The translations under genes and the position numbers were made by a program. From positions 1-64,000 of the forward strand of contig CAMXWV010000009.1 of the NCBI GenBank assembly GCA_947252755.1: a stretch of DNA of 64,000 nucleotides, written 5' to 3'. Below are positions 51,680 to 59,139 of this stretch, piece by piece. The notes under the pieces were generated by a model. That model did no database searches, was not told the DNA's origin, and saw nothing but the letters and a program-made list of their open reading frames with translations. The stretch comes from an uncultured Dermabacter sp. Its GTDB lineage: Bacteria > Actinomycetota > Actinomycetes > Actinomycetales > Dermabacteraceae. Each line of letters starts with the position of its first letter. Positions within the stretch are counted from its first letter, which is position 1.

Positions 51680-53012
51680 GCTTCCCCTTCTCCAGCTCCG
51701 GCAGCCCGGGCAGGGCTTTCGGCAGCGAGAGCGAACCGGGCGCATCGCCGTGCTGGTCCGGATCCGGGGAGTCCTCATCGCTCTCATCGTTCTTGCCCAT
51801 CAGAGCACGGGCTTGCATGTGGATTGCAATCCCCATCGAGATCGCCCAGAGGTGTGTGTAGAACACTTCTCCAAGCCGCCACGCACAGATCAGCAGAGCC
51901 ACACCGAGCGCCTGCCCGAACAGCTCGCCGCGGGTAACGCGGTTCTTGAACGGCTGGATCATGATCAGCACGGTTATGCCCACCACGAAGAGCAGCCAGG
52001 GCCAGCCGCCCTCAACGAGCGCGGTCAGATACGAACTGTGGAAGAACCAGGTCCGGCCTTCCATTTCCAGCACCGCGTCACCGAGGCCGTTGCCGAAGAA
52101 TCCGGCATTCGCCGCCTTCAGCTCCGCAGCCTCATCGATGCGGGCGCGCAGCAGGTCCGAGCCTTCACGATCCGAGAACACGCCCACCTGCGAGTAGTCT
52201 TCGGAGATCACGTTCACGATGAGCGCGATGATCCCCGCGTAGACCCAACGGCCCACCACCGGCAGGTAGGGCGCCAGCAGAATCCAGCCGATCGCGGCGG
52301 CGAATGCCGCCAGGGAGGTGCGGGAGCCGGTCAGCCACAGCGCCCCGGCGAATCCGAGCACGGTGAGCACCCACAGCCAGCGGCGCTGCACGAAATGCAC
52401 CGCCATCACGCCGACGATGCAGTAGGTCAGACCGGACACGTTCTTATCCCCGAGGAAGCCGGTGAGGTATTTGCCATAGGTGGCGGGCACCAGGCCCAGG
52501 TAGAACAGGGGCACGTTGAGTGCAAGCGCAGCGGTCATCCCCCAGAAGCCCGAACGCATGTCCACCCGGCCGGAGGCGATCACCATCATCGCTGCGGTGA
52601 ACACGGCAAATTTGAGGAACCGCCCCTTCCAGTCTGCGGCGATCTCCGGATCCTGACTGCCGAACAGGGACACCACAAAGATGTAGAACAGGCCGACCGC
52701 AAACAGCGGCAGCAGAAACTCTCGGCTCCGCAGGCTCACGGTGGGGCGGCGCAGCAGCGCCATCGCCACGAGCAGCGGCAGCACGATCACATACGAATAG
52801 GTACCCACCGGGAGCGGACCGAAACCGGAGATCAGCAGGAAGAACAGCACGAACTCGGGGACCCTGATCGATCCCACCGCTGCGCCCGCCCGGTCGACAA
52901 GGCTCTGAGCCTCAGCCGCGGCCTCCACGGCTCGATCCCGCTCGCTCAGCAGCGCAAGCGCCTCCTCGTTCGACAGCGGCGCCGACGCGGCGGGGCTGGT
53001 CTCGGTGCTCAT
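51672..53012 (-). CDS. O-antigen ligase/polymerase (Wzy-like)
   Basis: The protein has 446 aa and about 11 helices, with the large outside loop between late helices (GNGLGDAVLEMEGRTWFFHSSYL) characteristic of the Wzy_C/WaaL family. The N- and C-terminal tails are charged and cytoplasmic. It probably polymerises repeat units or attaches finished glycan. It overlaps both neighbouring glycosyltransferase genes (ATGA with the upstream GT4). No signal of Wzx is present next to it. Confidence 0.85.
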   Translation of the reverse strand: MSTETSPAASAPLSNEEALALLSERDRAVEAAAEAQSLVDRAGAAVGSIRVPEFVLFFLLISGFGPLPVGTYSYVIVLPLLVAMALLRRPTVSLRSREFLLPLFAVGLFYIFVVSLFGSQDPEIAADWKGRFLKFAVFTAAMMVIASGRVDMRSGFWGMTAALALNVPLFYLGLVPATYGKYLTGFLGDKNVSGLTYCIVGVMAVHFVQRRWLWVLTVLGFAGALWLTGSRTSLAAFAAAIGWILLAPYLPVVGRWVYAGIIALIVNVISEDYSQVGVFSDREGSDLLRARIDEAAELKAANAGFFGNGLGDAVLEMEGRTWFFHSSYLTALVEGGWPWLLFVVGITVLIMIQPFKNRVTRGELFGQALGVALLICAWRLGEVFYTHLWAISMGIAIHMQARALMGKNDESDEDSPDPDQHGDAPGSLSLPKALPGLPELEKGKHA

Positions 53013-54094
53013 CGGTTCATCGCCTCCCGGTACACTTCAGCGATCTGTTCGGTCATCCCGGACACGCTCGGAACGCTGTCCGGCAAGAGTGGCCGCTGGT
53101 CTGGCTCCAGGCCCTGGCGGACGATCATCGCCGCCACCGCGGCCGGGTCCGCCGCGCTCACCAGTCCCACACCCTGGGTGATCTCGCGATTGCCGCCCAC
53201 GTCCGTGGCAACCACGCCGAGTCCGGCCGCTGCCGCATCCAGCAGCGTGTACGAGAGGTTCTCCCACGCGGACAGCTGCACCACCACATCATGCTCAGCA
53301 ATCGCAGCGGGCCCGTCCATAACACCGGGCAGTGTGACGCGCTCAGCCAGGTTCAGGTGCTTCACCTGCGCGTCCAGGTCTTCACGCAGCGGCCCCTCCC
53401 CCGCAAGCGTCAGCTGCGCCCCGGGGTGTTCAGCCGCCACCAGCGCAAACGCATCCAGCAGGGCGCTGATCCGCTTCTCGGGGGCAAGGCGAGCCAGGGA
53501 CAGCACCCGCAGTCCGCTGCGGGCTGGGGCTGGATCAGCCGGACGATCGATCCCATTGCGGATCACTGTCACAGGAGCGCCGCTGCCCCACTGGGCGAGC
53601 ACCTGCTCACGGGTGGAGTCGCTGACCGCAATGAGCCGGTCGCTGCGCCGCAGGCGCAGCGCATGCAGCTGCTGCTTCAGCGTCGCAGTCAGCGCATTCG
53701 ACTGGTAAAGCTGCGCATCAGCGGCGATGCCGTGCTCAGTGGTGATCAGGCGGATCCGAGCGGAGTCGGCCGCTTTCCGACCGGTGACCGCCGCGGCAGC
53801 CACCAGATCCGCGTAGGCGAGATGGGAGTGGAGCACACTGGGGCGCAGCGCGCGCAGCAGTCGGCGCAGCGCGGGAACGGAGCGGCGCGGCCCGTCTTGG
53901 GGGGAGAACGGACCGGTGACCACCGCGGCGCCGATCGTGCGCAGCTCATCGGCCAGGGGACCTTCGGGAACTGCGAACACGAGGCGGAAGCCGGGGGTGC
54001 CGGCCCGTGCCGCATCGCAGAGGTGGCGCGCCACACCGCCCACGTCAGCAACGGGGGCGTACCAGAGGGCGACGGGCGCGCTCACCACGCTCAC
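53009..54094 (-). CDS. Group 4 glycosyltransferase
   Basis: The protein has 361 aa. The N-terminal domain starts ALWYAPVADVGGVARHLCDA; the C-terminal GT4 has VLSLARLAPEKRISALLDAFA and AWENLSYTLLDAAAAGLGVVA. The second Glu of the usual E-x7-E motif is replaced in the loop (WENLSYTLLDA), so donor handling may differ. Start chosen at GTG 54094, which gives a GTGA overlap with the NeuB-fusion stop; GTG 54100 is an alternative. Confidence 0.88.
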   Translation of the reverse strand: MSVVSAPVALWYAPVADVGGVARHLCDAARAGTPGFRLVFAVPEGPLADELRTIGAAVVTGPFSPQDGPRRSVPALRRLLRALRPSVLHSHLAYADLVAAAAVTGRKAADSARIRLITTEHGIAADAQLYQSNALTATLKQQLHALRLRRSDRLIAVSDSTREQVLAQWGSGAPVTVIRNGIDRPADPAPARSGLRVLSLARLAPEKRISALLDAFALVAAEHPGAQLTLAGEGPLREDLDAQVKHLNLAERVTLPGVMDGPAAIAEHDVVVQLSAWENLSYTLLDAAAAGLGVVATDVGGNREITQGVGLVSAADPAAVAAMIVRQGLEPDQRPLLPDSVPSVSGMTEQIAEVYREAMNR

Positions 54095-56340
54095 ATCCAC
54101 TTCTCGAGGCGGTCCAACGCTGTGAAGAAGCCTTCGCCGTTGTTGACATGGCCCATCCAGATCTCCGGGATGAACGGGGCGTCCGGGTTGAGCCGGTCGA
54201 TCCGCTCAGCGAAGTCCTTCCAATCCACTTCGCCTTCGCCCACCTGGACGCCTTCGCCGTCCACGCCCACGGAGTCCACCACGTGCAGGTGGTCGGAGAT
54301 CGGCACAAGCTTGTCCACGTACTCGGAGAACGGGGTCTTGAAGAAGTTCGCGGCGAGCTTGGAGTGAGACACGTCGAACGTGAGCCGGCGGCCGTACTTC
54401 TCGTAGAACCAGAGGGTGTCATCCGGCTCCATGAACAGGTTGTGGAACTGCTGGCCGCCCATCAGCCACGGGAACGGCGGCAGGGTCTGCGCGGTGAGGC
54501 GCACCCCGGACTCGTCGATCCGCTCCAGGCCTTGCTGGACCCGCTCGTACATCGCCATCCGTTCGGGCACGGTGCAGTGGTGATCCGGCAGGAAGCCGCC
54601 CATGGTGACGATGACGATCGGCTCGTCCTGCACCGTGAAGTACTTCTGCATATCCCGGGTCAGGTCGATGACCTTCTGCACTTCCCTGATGGAGCGTTCG
54701 AAGATCTCGTCATCATCGGAGGCGAGGTTGATGAGGAAGTCCCCTGCGTACAGGTCTGGGGCGTGCGCGGTGAAGAACCCGGGGATCTTCTCGTTCTCGC
54801 TGAAGAACTGCGCTGGATCCAGGTCCATGTCCTTATAGGAGTGGTGGAACTCCAGGAAGTCCGGTTCGCTCACCTCGAGCAGCGCTTTTGCATCATGGAA
54901 GCGGACCGGCAGGCCCCACGGACGGTTGAAGGAGTAGGTTTTGTGACCCTGCGCCTGCTCGGCGAGGTCTCCGGCGTAGAAGAAGTCGCCGGCGGGAACA
55001 TCGCGGTGCAGGGTCACGCCGATGAGGGATTCTCGCTGGTTCGGCTGCAGGCCGCGGCCCGGGGATTTGATGTCGATGTCTTCAGCGGTGATCACATCAC
55101 CCGCGGACAGGTCCCGTTTCGCCACCAGGGACTTCGCGAGGTTCACGCGGTTCATCAGCTCACCGGTGGACAGCTCGCGGGGCGCAGCGGAGCCGAGCGC
55201 TTCTTCCACGTCACGGATCTCCCGCACCATAGCGGCGAGCTCATCGGGCAGCAGGGACACCTTGTGGTCGTTGCCTTCAAGGGACTTATCCACGGTGACG
55301 TGCTTTTCGATGATCGAGGCGCCGCGTGCCACGGCCGCCACCGGCACGTGCCAGCCGCGCTCATGGCCCGAGTAGCCCACCAGGCAGTCGCCGAGCTCGG
55401 CAAGCCGGTCCATGTAGCGCAGGTTCACGTCCTTGAACGGCGCCGGGTAGGTGGACTGCGTCTGCAGCAGCGCGTATGGTGCGCCGTTCTCGCGGAGGAT
55501 CTTCACCGCACCGGTGATCTCCTGCTCCGTGGACATGCCGGTGGAGACGATCATCGGCGAGTGGAAGTCCGCCACGTGGGCGAGCAGCTCATCATTGGTG
55601 AGGTCTGCCGACGCGATCTTGTAGCCCACGAGGCCGTATTCGTTGAGCGCATCCGCGCTCTTGGGGTCCCACGGGGTGCAGATGACGTCCACGTCCCGTG
55701 CGGCGCAGTGGTCGAACACGCGGAACATGTCCTCCACGCTGAGCGTGTACTTCGCCAGCAGGTTCATCGTGTACTGGGGGCCCAGGTCCTCCCCGTGGGA
55801 GCTGGAGCCGCCGGAGCGGTACAGGGACTCGAGGTCCCGCAGCTGGAACTTCACGGTGTTCACACCGGCGCTCACACAGTGATCCACGAGCTGTTTGGCG
55901 AGCTCCACATCGCCCTGGTGGTTGTTGCCGATTTCGCCGATGATCAGCGCGGGGTGTCCTGCGCCGATGGTGTGGCGGCCGATGGTGAGCGTGCTCGAGC
56001 TGGGGGCGGCTACGGCTACGATCCGGCCGCGTTCGTCCACCACGGGAATGCGGTCCACGCCGGGGCGGATCAGCGAGTCGATTTCCGCGGCGGGAGTGCC
56101 CTCTTCCACTTTGGTGAAGTTCTGGTTGGCGGCGGTGATTGCGGAGGTGGTGAGGTCCGGGGCGGGCTGGTCTACGAGCCAGCGGCGGATATCGCCGTCG
56201 GTGAGGGCGCCCTTGACGGTGCCGTGCGTGTCCACAACGAAGACGACGCGTGCCTGGTTCTGGCTGATGCGGCGCAGTGCTTCGAGAATGGTGTCCTCAG
56301 CGGCCACGGTGTATGGCGCGGTGGTGCGGTCCAGAATCAT
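54091..56340 (-). CDS. CBS-NeuB-SAF-TIM-barrel nonulosonate synthase fusion
   Basis: The protein has 749 aa in four parts. Two CBS motifs at 1-115 (adenine-nucleotide sensor type), then the NeuB TIM barrel (IIGEIGNNHQGD, VKFQLRD, KIASADLTN, STGMST, STYPAPFKDVNL, GYSGHERGW) at about 120-385, an SAF antifreeze-like domain at 395-460 (LSAGDVITAEDIDIKSPGRG), and a sugar-phosphate isomerase/epimerase TIM barrel at 470-749 (FDVSHSKLA, HVVDSVGVDGEG). NeuB joins PEP with a hexosamine to form sialic-acid-like sugars. The fused isomerase may supply or tailor substrate. Start ATG 56340 overlaps neuA by ATGA. Confidence 0.88.
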   Translation of the reverse strand: MILDRTTAPYTVAAEDTILEALRRISQNQARVVFVVDTHGTVKGALTDGDIRRWLVDQPAPDLTTSAITAANQNFTKVEEGTPAAEIDSLIRPGVDRIPVVDERGRIVAVAAPSSSTLTIGRHTIGAGHPALIIGEIGNNHQGDVELAKQLVDHCVSAGVNTVKFQLRDLESLYRSGGSSSHGEDLGPQYTMNLLAKYTLSVEDMFRVFDHCAARDVDVICTPWDPKSADALNEYGLVGYKIASADLTNDELLAHVADFHSPMIVSTGMSTEQEITGAVKILRENGAPYALLQTQSTYPAPFKDVNLRYMDRLAELGDCLVGYSGHERGWHVPVAAVARGASIIEKHVTVDKSLEGNDHKVSLLPDELAAMVREIRDVEEALGSAAPRELSTGELMNRVNLAKSLVAKRDLSAGDVITAEDIDIKSPGRGLQPNQRESLIGVTLHRDVPAGDFFYAGDLAEQAQGHKTYSFNRPWGLPVRFHDAKALLEVSEPDFLEFHHSYKDMDLDPAQFFSENEKIPGFFTAHAPDLYAGDFLINLASDDDEIFERSIREVQKVIDLTRDMQKYFTVQDEPIVIVTMGGFLPDHHCTVPERMAMYERVQQGLERIDESGVRLTAQTLPPFPWLMGGQQFHNLFMEPDDTLWFYEKYGRRLTFDVSHSKLAANFFKTPFSEYVDKLVPISDHLHVVDSVGVDGEGVQVGEGEVDWKDFAERIDRLNPDAPFIPEIWMGHVNNGEGFFTALDRLEKWM

Positions 56341-57035
56341 GAAAGGGTCCATCCGATCCGGGCGAGCATCTGTTCAGCGGCCGCAACGTCTGCGATCGTG
56401 TCGATGTCCACGCCCTCGACTTCTTCGAGCATGTAGAGGGAGATCCGGCCGCCGATCCGGTTGCCGGTCTCACGGTAGATGTGGGGAGCCGTCACGTAGA
56501 GGGACCCGTTCTCGAAGAAGAACATCTGGTCCTTGGTGAGGTCTTGGCGGCGGGGTCGATGCCGCCAATCATAGTGCGCGGTGGCGCTTTCGCCAGGCTT
56601 GCCGGGCTGCCAGAAGAACGGCGACTCGGGGAGCACGCCCACCAGTGAGTCGCAGCCCTCGGCCCGGAACTGGTCGATGGCGGCGCGGATCGTGCCGGGC
56701 TTGCGCACCGGGCTGGTGGCTTGGAGCAGCATGACTGCTTCCAGGTCGTGGCCGGCGGCTTCTGCCCAGTCCATCGCGTGCAGCATGACCGGCTCGGTGG
56801 GCGTGGTGTCCTCCGCAAGCTTAGCCGGGCGGTCGATCACCTGGGCACCGCAGTCACGGGCGGTGTCGGCGATCTCGGCGTCTTCGGTGGACACGGCCAC
56901 GAGTACATCGTCCCCCGCTTCTTTGGCCTGGGCGATCGTCCAGGCGATCAGCGGCTTCCCGCCCACCTCCAGGAGGTTCTTGCGCGGGATGCCCTTGGAT
57001 CCGCCGCGGGCGGGGATCACAGCGAGAACTGTCAT
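56337..57035 (-). CDS. CMP-nonulosonate (acylneuraminate) cytidylyltransferase
   Basis: The protein has 232 aa. The CTP-binding signature IPARGGSKGIPRKN is intact, with LLQATSPVRKPGTIRAAI and a late DIDTIADVAAAE, as in NeuA/legionaminate cytidylyltransferases. It activates the nonulosonic acid from the neighbouring NeuB-type fusion as a CMP sugar. It overlaps the genes on each side by 4 bases. Which nonulosonate (sialic, legionaminic, other) cannot be told from sequence alone. Confidence 0.9.
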   Translation of the reverse strand: MTVLAVIPARGGSKGIPRKNLLEVGGKPLIAWTIAQAKEAGDDVLVAVSTEDAEIADTARDCGAQVIDRPAKLAEDTTPTEPVMLHAMDWAEAAGHDLEAVMLLQATSPVRKPGTIRAAIDQFRAEGCDSLVGVLPESPFFWQPGKPGESATAHYDWRHRPRRQDLTKDQMFFFENGSLYVTAPHIYRETGNRIGGRISLYMLEEVEGVDIDTIADVAAAEQMLARIGWTLS

Positions 57036-58126
57036 GAGACTCCTTCCAGGATCTGCGCGATCCGGGTGGCGGGCTCGGCATCCACCAGCGCCGGGGCGGG
57101 GGTGGGATCACCGGAGCCCCACGTGGACATCGAGTAGCGATCCCACAGCTCCGCTACCCAGAACGGGGGCCGGGTGGCGTACACCCAGGCGGGGATGCCG
57201 CGCACGGCGGCTTCGAGCACGCCGGTGGAGAAGATCGAGACCACCGGGTTCATCGCGCGGTTCAGGGGAATGCTGGAATCAGCGAACTGCACGCCGCGCT
57301 TCTTCATCAGCCAGTGCGCGCTGCGGGAGAGCACGTCTTCTTCACGCGGGTGCGGCCGGTAGAGGGAGCCGGTGCGGCGGCAGAAGTCGAGCGCACTGCC
57401 CACGGACACCTGCCGCGGCAGTTCAGCTCCGTGGATCTGGCCCAGGAACATCGTCTGCTCCGCAATCGCGCCGTGAGCGGGATTCTGGGCTGCTTCCCAT
57501 AGGTGCTGGGACCCAACGGGGAGCACGTCGATGTCAGAGCGGCGGGAACGCCAGAAGTCGCCGTCCTGCTCGGACCAGGCAAGCAGGGTGACATCGCGTG
57601 GCAGCGGCGGAGCGAACGGGGTGAGCGCACCATGCTGGACCACGAGCTCGCGGGCGCTGCTGCGCTGCGCCACCGTATGCGCCAGTGCGCCGGCTCCCAG
57701 GTAGTGGCCAAGGCTGAGCACCGCCGTGGGACGCTCCGCGGCGAGCTCAGCTGCCGGGTCCTCCCCGAGCGGCTGGCGCGTCCACTCCTCACCGGTGAGC
57801 TGCGGCAGATCCAGATTCTCCGGCATCAGGAGGATCACGCTGCCGGCCAGGTAAGGCAGCAGCGGAATGCTGTTGGCGATAGCGGTGGGCGAGTCGGAAT
57901 CGACTGCGATAAGCGTGAGGCGGGAGCCGGTTCCGGCCCGACGCACGGCGGCATAGCGCGGTGCTGCCTCTGCCTCCGGTGCACGCCCGCGGTTCTTCAC
58001 TCGCGCGGTGATCGCTGCCTTCGCAATCTGCAGCCGGCGTTGGCGAGCCTGCCATGCCCGCCAGTCCTCCAGGCTGTCCGGGTAGGCGAGGCCGGGCCGG
58101 ATGCTTCCGGGGGTGTCGTTCGCCAT
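57032..58126 (-). CDS. GT-B-like protein with HP and S(S/T) motifs, possible nonulosonate transferase
   Basis: Family not firmly recognised. The 364-aa protein lacks helices. Three motifs in order recall CMP-sugar-dependent sialyltransferases and capsule GT-B enzymes: QHGAL (164-168), the HP motif RPHPRE (257-262), and the S(S/T) motif IFSTGVLEAA (298-307). The N-terminus has an Arg-rich helix. It overlaps the CMP-synthetase gene by ATGA, which puts a CMP-sugar-using enzyme in context. AGGAGG is 9 nt before ATG 58126. Alternatively it is a capsule-associated protein without enzyme activity. Confidence 0.6.
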   Translation of the reverse strand: MANDTPGSIRPGLAYPDSLEDWRAWQARQRRLQIAKAAITARVKNRGRAPEAEAAPRYAAVRRAGTGSRLTLIAVDSDSPTAIANSIPLLPYLAGSVILLMPENLDLPQLTGEEWTRQPLGEDPAAELAAERPTAVLSLGHYLGAGALAHTVAQRSSARELVVQHGALTPFAPPLPRDVTLLAWSEQDGDFWRSRRSDIDVLPVGSQHLWEAAQNPAHGAIAEQTMFLGQIHGAELPRQVSVGSALDFCRRTGSLYRPHPREEDVLSRSAHWLMKKRGVQFADSSIPLNRAMNPVVSIFSTGVLEAAVRGIPAWVYATRPPFWVAELWDRYSMSTWGSGDPTPAPALVDAEPATRIAQILEGVS

Positions 58127-58158
58127 GAATCCAGTCCTCCTGGTGGTGGGTGCTCGGC

Positions 58159-59136
58159 TCAGCTGGGGTGGTCGGTGCGGGGATGATCCGCACCGGGCGG
58201 CTCCGCGTGGAAGCGGCGCGCTCGCTGAAGCAGCCCGGTTTCAAAACGGAAGGTCCGCCAGGGGTTGACGGGGCGGCCGGCGAGCTTGCGGGCACTGCCC
58301 CAGATCAGGTTGATCGCGCTGGCGGCGTAGAGGCCGCTGCGCAGAACCGTCGGGTTCAGGTGCTTGCGGGCATAGAGGTCTCGTGCGTTGGTCAGCCAGC
58401 CACGGCGCCGCTCTTCACTGCCGGAGGAGCCTCCTCCCACGTGCTTCACGGTGAGGTCCGCGTCGAACACGGCGGGGATGCCGCGCTCGGCGAGACGGCG
58501 CTGCAGGTCCACCTCTTCGGTGTACATGAAGAAGTCTTCGTCCAGGCCGCCCACGGCGAGCACCTCCTGGATCGGCAGCAGCATCACGGCGCCGCTCACC
58601 CAGTCCACGGGCACCATGCCGGTGGACTCCTCTGCGGCCATGTCATGGCCCACCGCACGGTGGAGCGGGCGCAGGTGTCGCAGGCCGGCCAGGGGATGCA
58701 GCCATTCGATGATCTGCTGGCTTTCGGTGGGGAAGATGCGGGCGGCGTAGCCGCTGCGGCCGCTCTCATCTTCGCTGCGGCAGCCGATGACGGCGGGCAG
58801 CCATGGCTCGGCGTGCTCCAGCATGGTGCTGAGGAAGCGCTCCGGAAGGGTGAGATCCGAGTTCAGCACGAGCGCTAGGTCAAGGTCGCGAATCTCGGCG
58901 AGACCGGTGTTGACCGCGGCGCCGAAGCCGCCGTTGTGCTCACGCCGGATCAGCTCAGCTCCGTCAGGCAGCACGGACTCATCAATAGGGCCGGGGAATG
59001 CGTCATCCACGACCACCACACGGTCCGGCCGATCCTCCGCCGGCACGTTCGGGCCGATGAGGCTGGTCAGCAGCGGAACGATCTCAGCCAGCGTCCCGTA
59101 GCTCGGGACGATGACGCCAACACTGCGGGTGGTCAA
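58159..59136 (-). CDS. Family 2 glycosyltransferase, rhamnosyltransferase-like
   Basis: The protein has 325 aa. Motifs include IVPSYGTLAEIVPLLTSL, HNGGFGAAVNTGL, LVLNSDLTLPERF, and DEDFFMYTEEVDLQRRL with the catalytic base. Such GT2 proteins are often annotated as rhamnosyltransferases of surface glycans. The start codon seems to be TTG 59136, 3 nt after the kinase stop. It is the second gene of the polysaccharide operon. Confidence 0.85.
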   Translation of the reverse strand: MTTRSVGVIVPSYGTLAEIVPLLTSLIGPNVPAEDRPDRVVVVDDAFPGPIDESVLPDGAELIRREHNGGFGAAVNTGLAEIRDLDLALVLNSDLTLPERFLSTMLEHAEPWLPAVIGCRSEDESGRSGYAARIFPTESQQIIEWLHPLAGLRHLRPLHRAVGHDMAAEESTGMVPVDWVSGAVMLLPIQEVLAVGGLDEDFFMYTEEVDLQRRLAERGIPAVFDADLTVKHVGGGSSGSEERRRGWLTNARDLYARKHLNPTVLRSGLYAASAINLIWGSARKLAGRPVNPWRTFRFETGLLQRARRFHAEPPGADHPRTDHPS

Positions 59137-59139
59137 TCG

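Noticed and set aside
51678..53708. Plus-strand frame of 676 codons opposite Wzy and GT4
   Set aside because: It is antisense to well-supported genes, with no start signal and a His/Gln/Arg-rich composition.
54007..56436. Long plus-strand open frame of 809 codons opposite the NeuB fusion
   Set aside because: It has no recognisable domain and a His/Val/Arg-rich composition typical of antisense frames in GC-rich genes. The minus strand has clear conserved domains.
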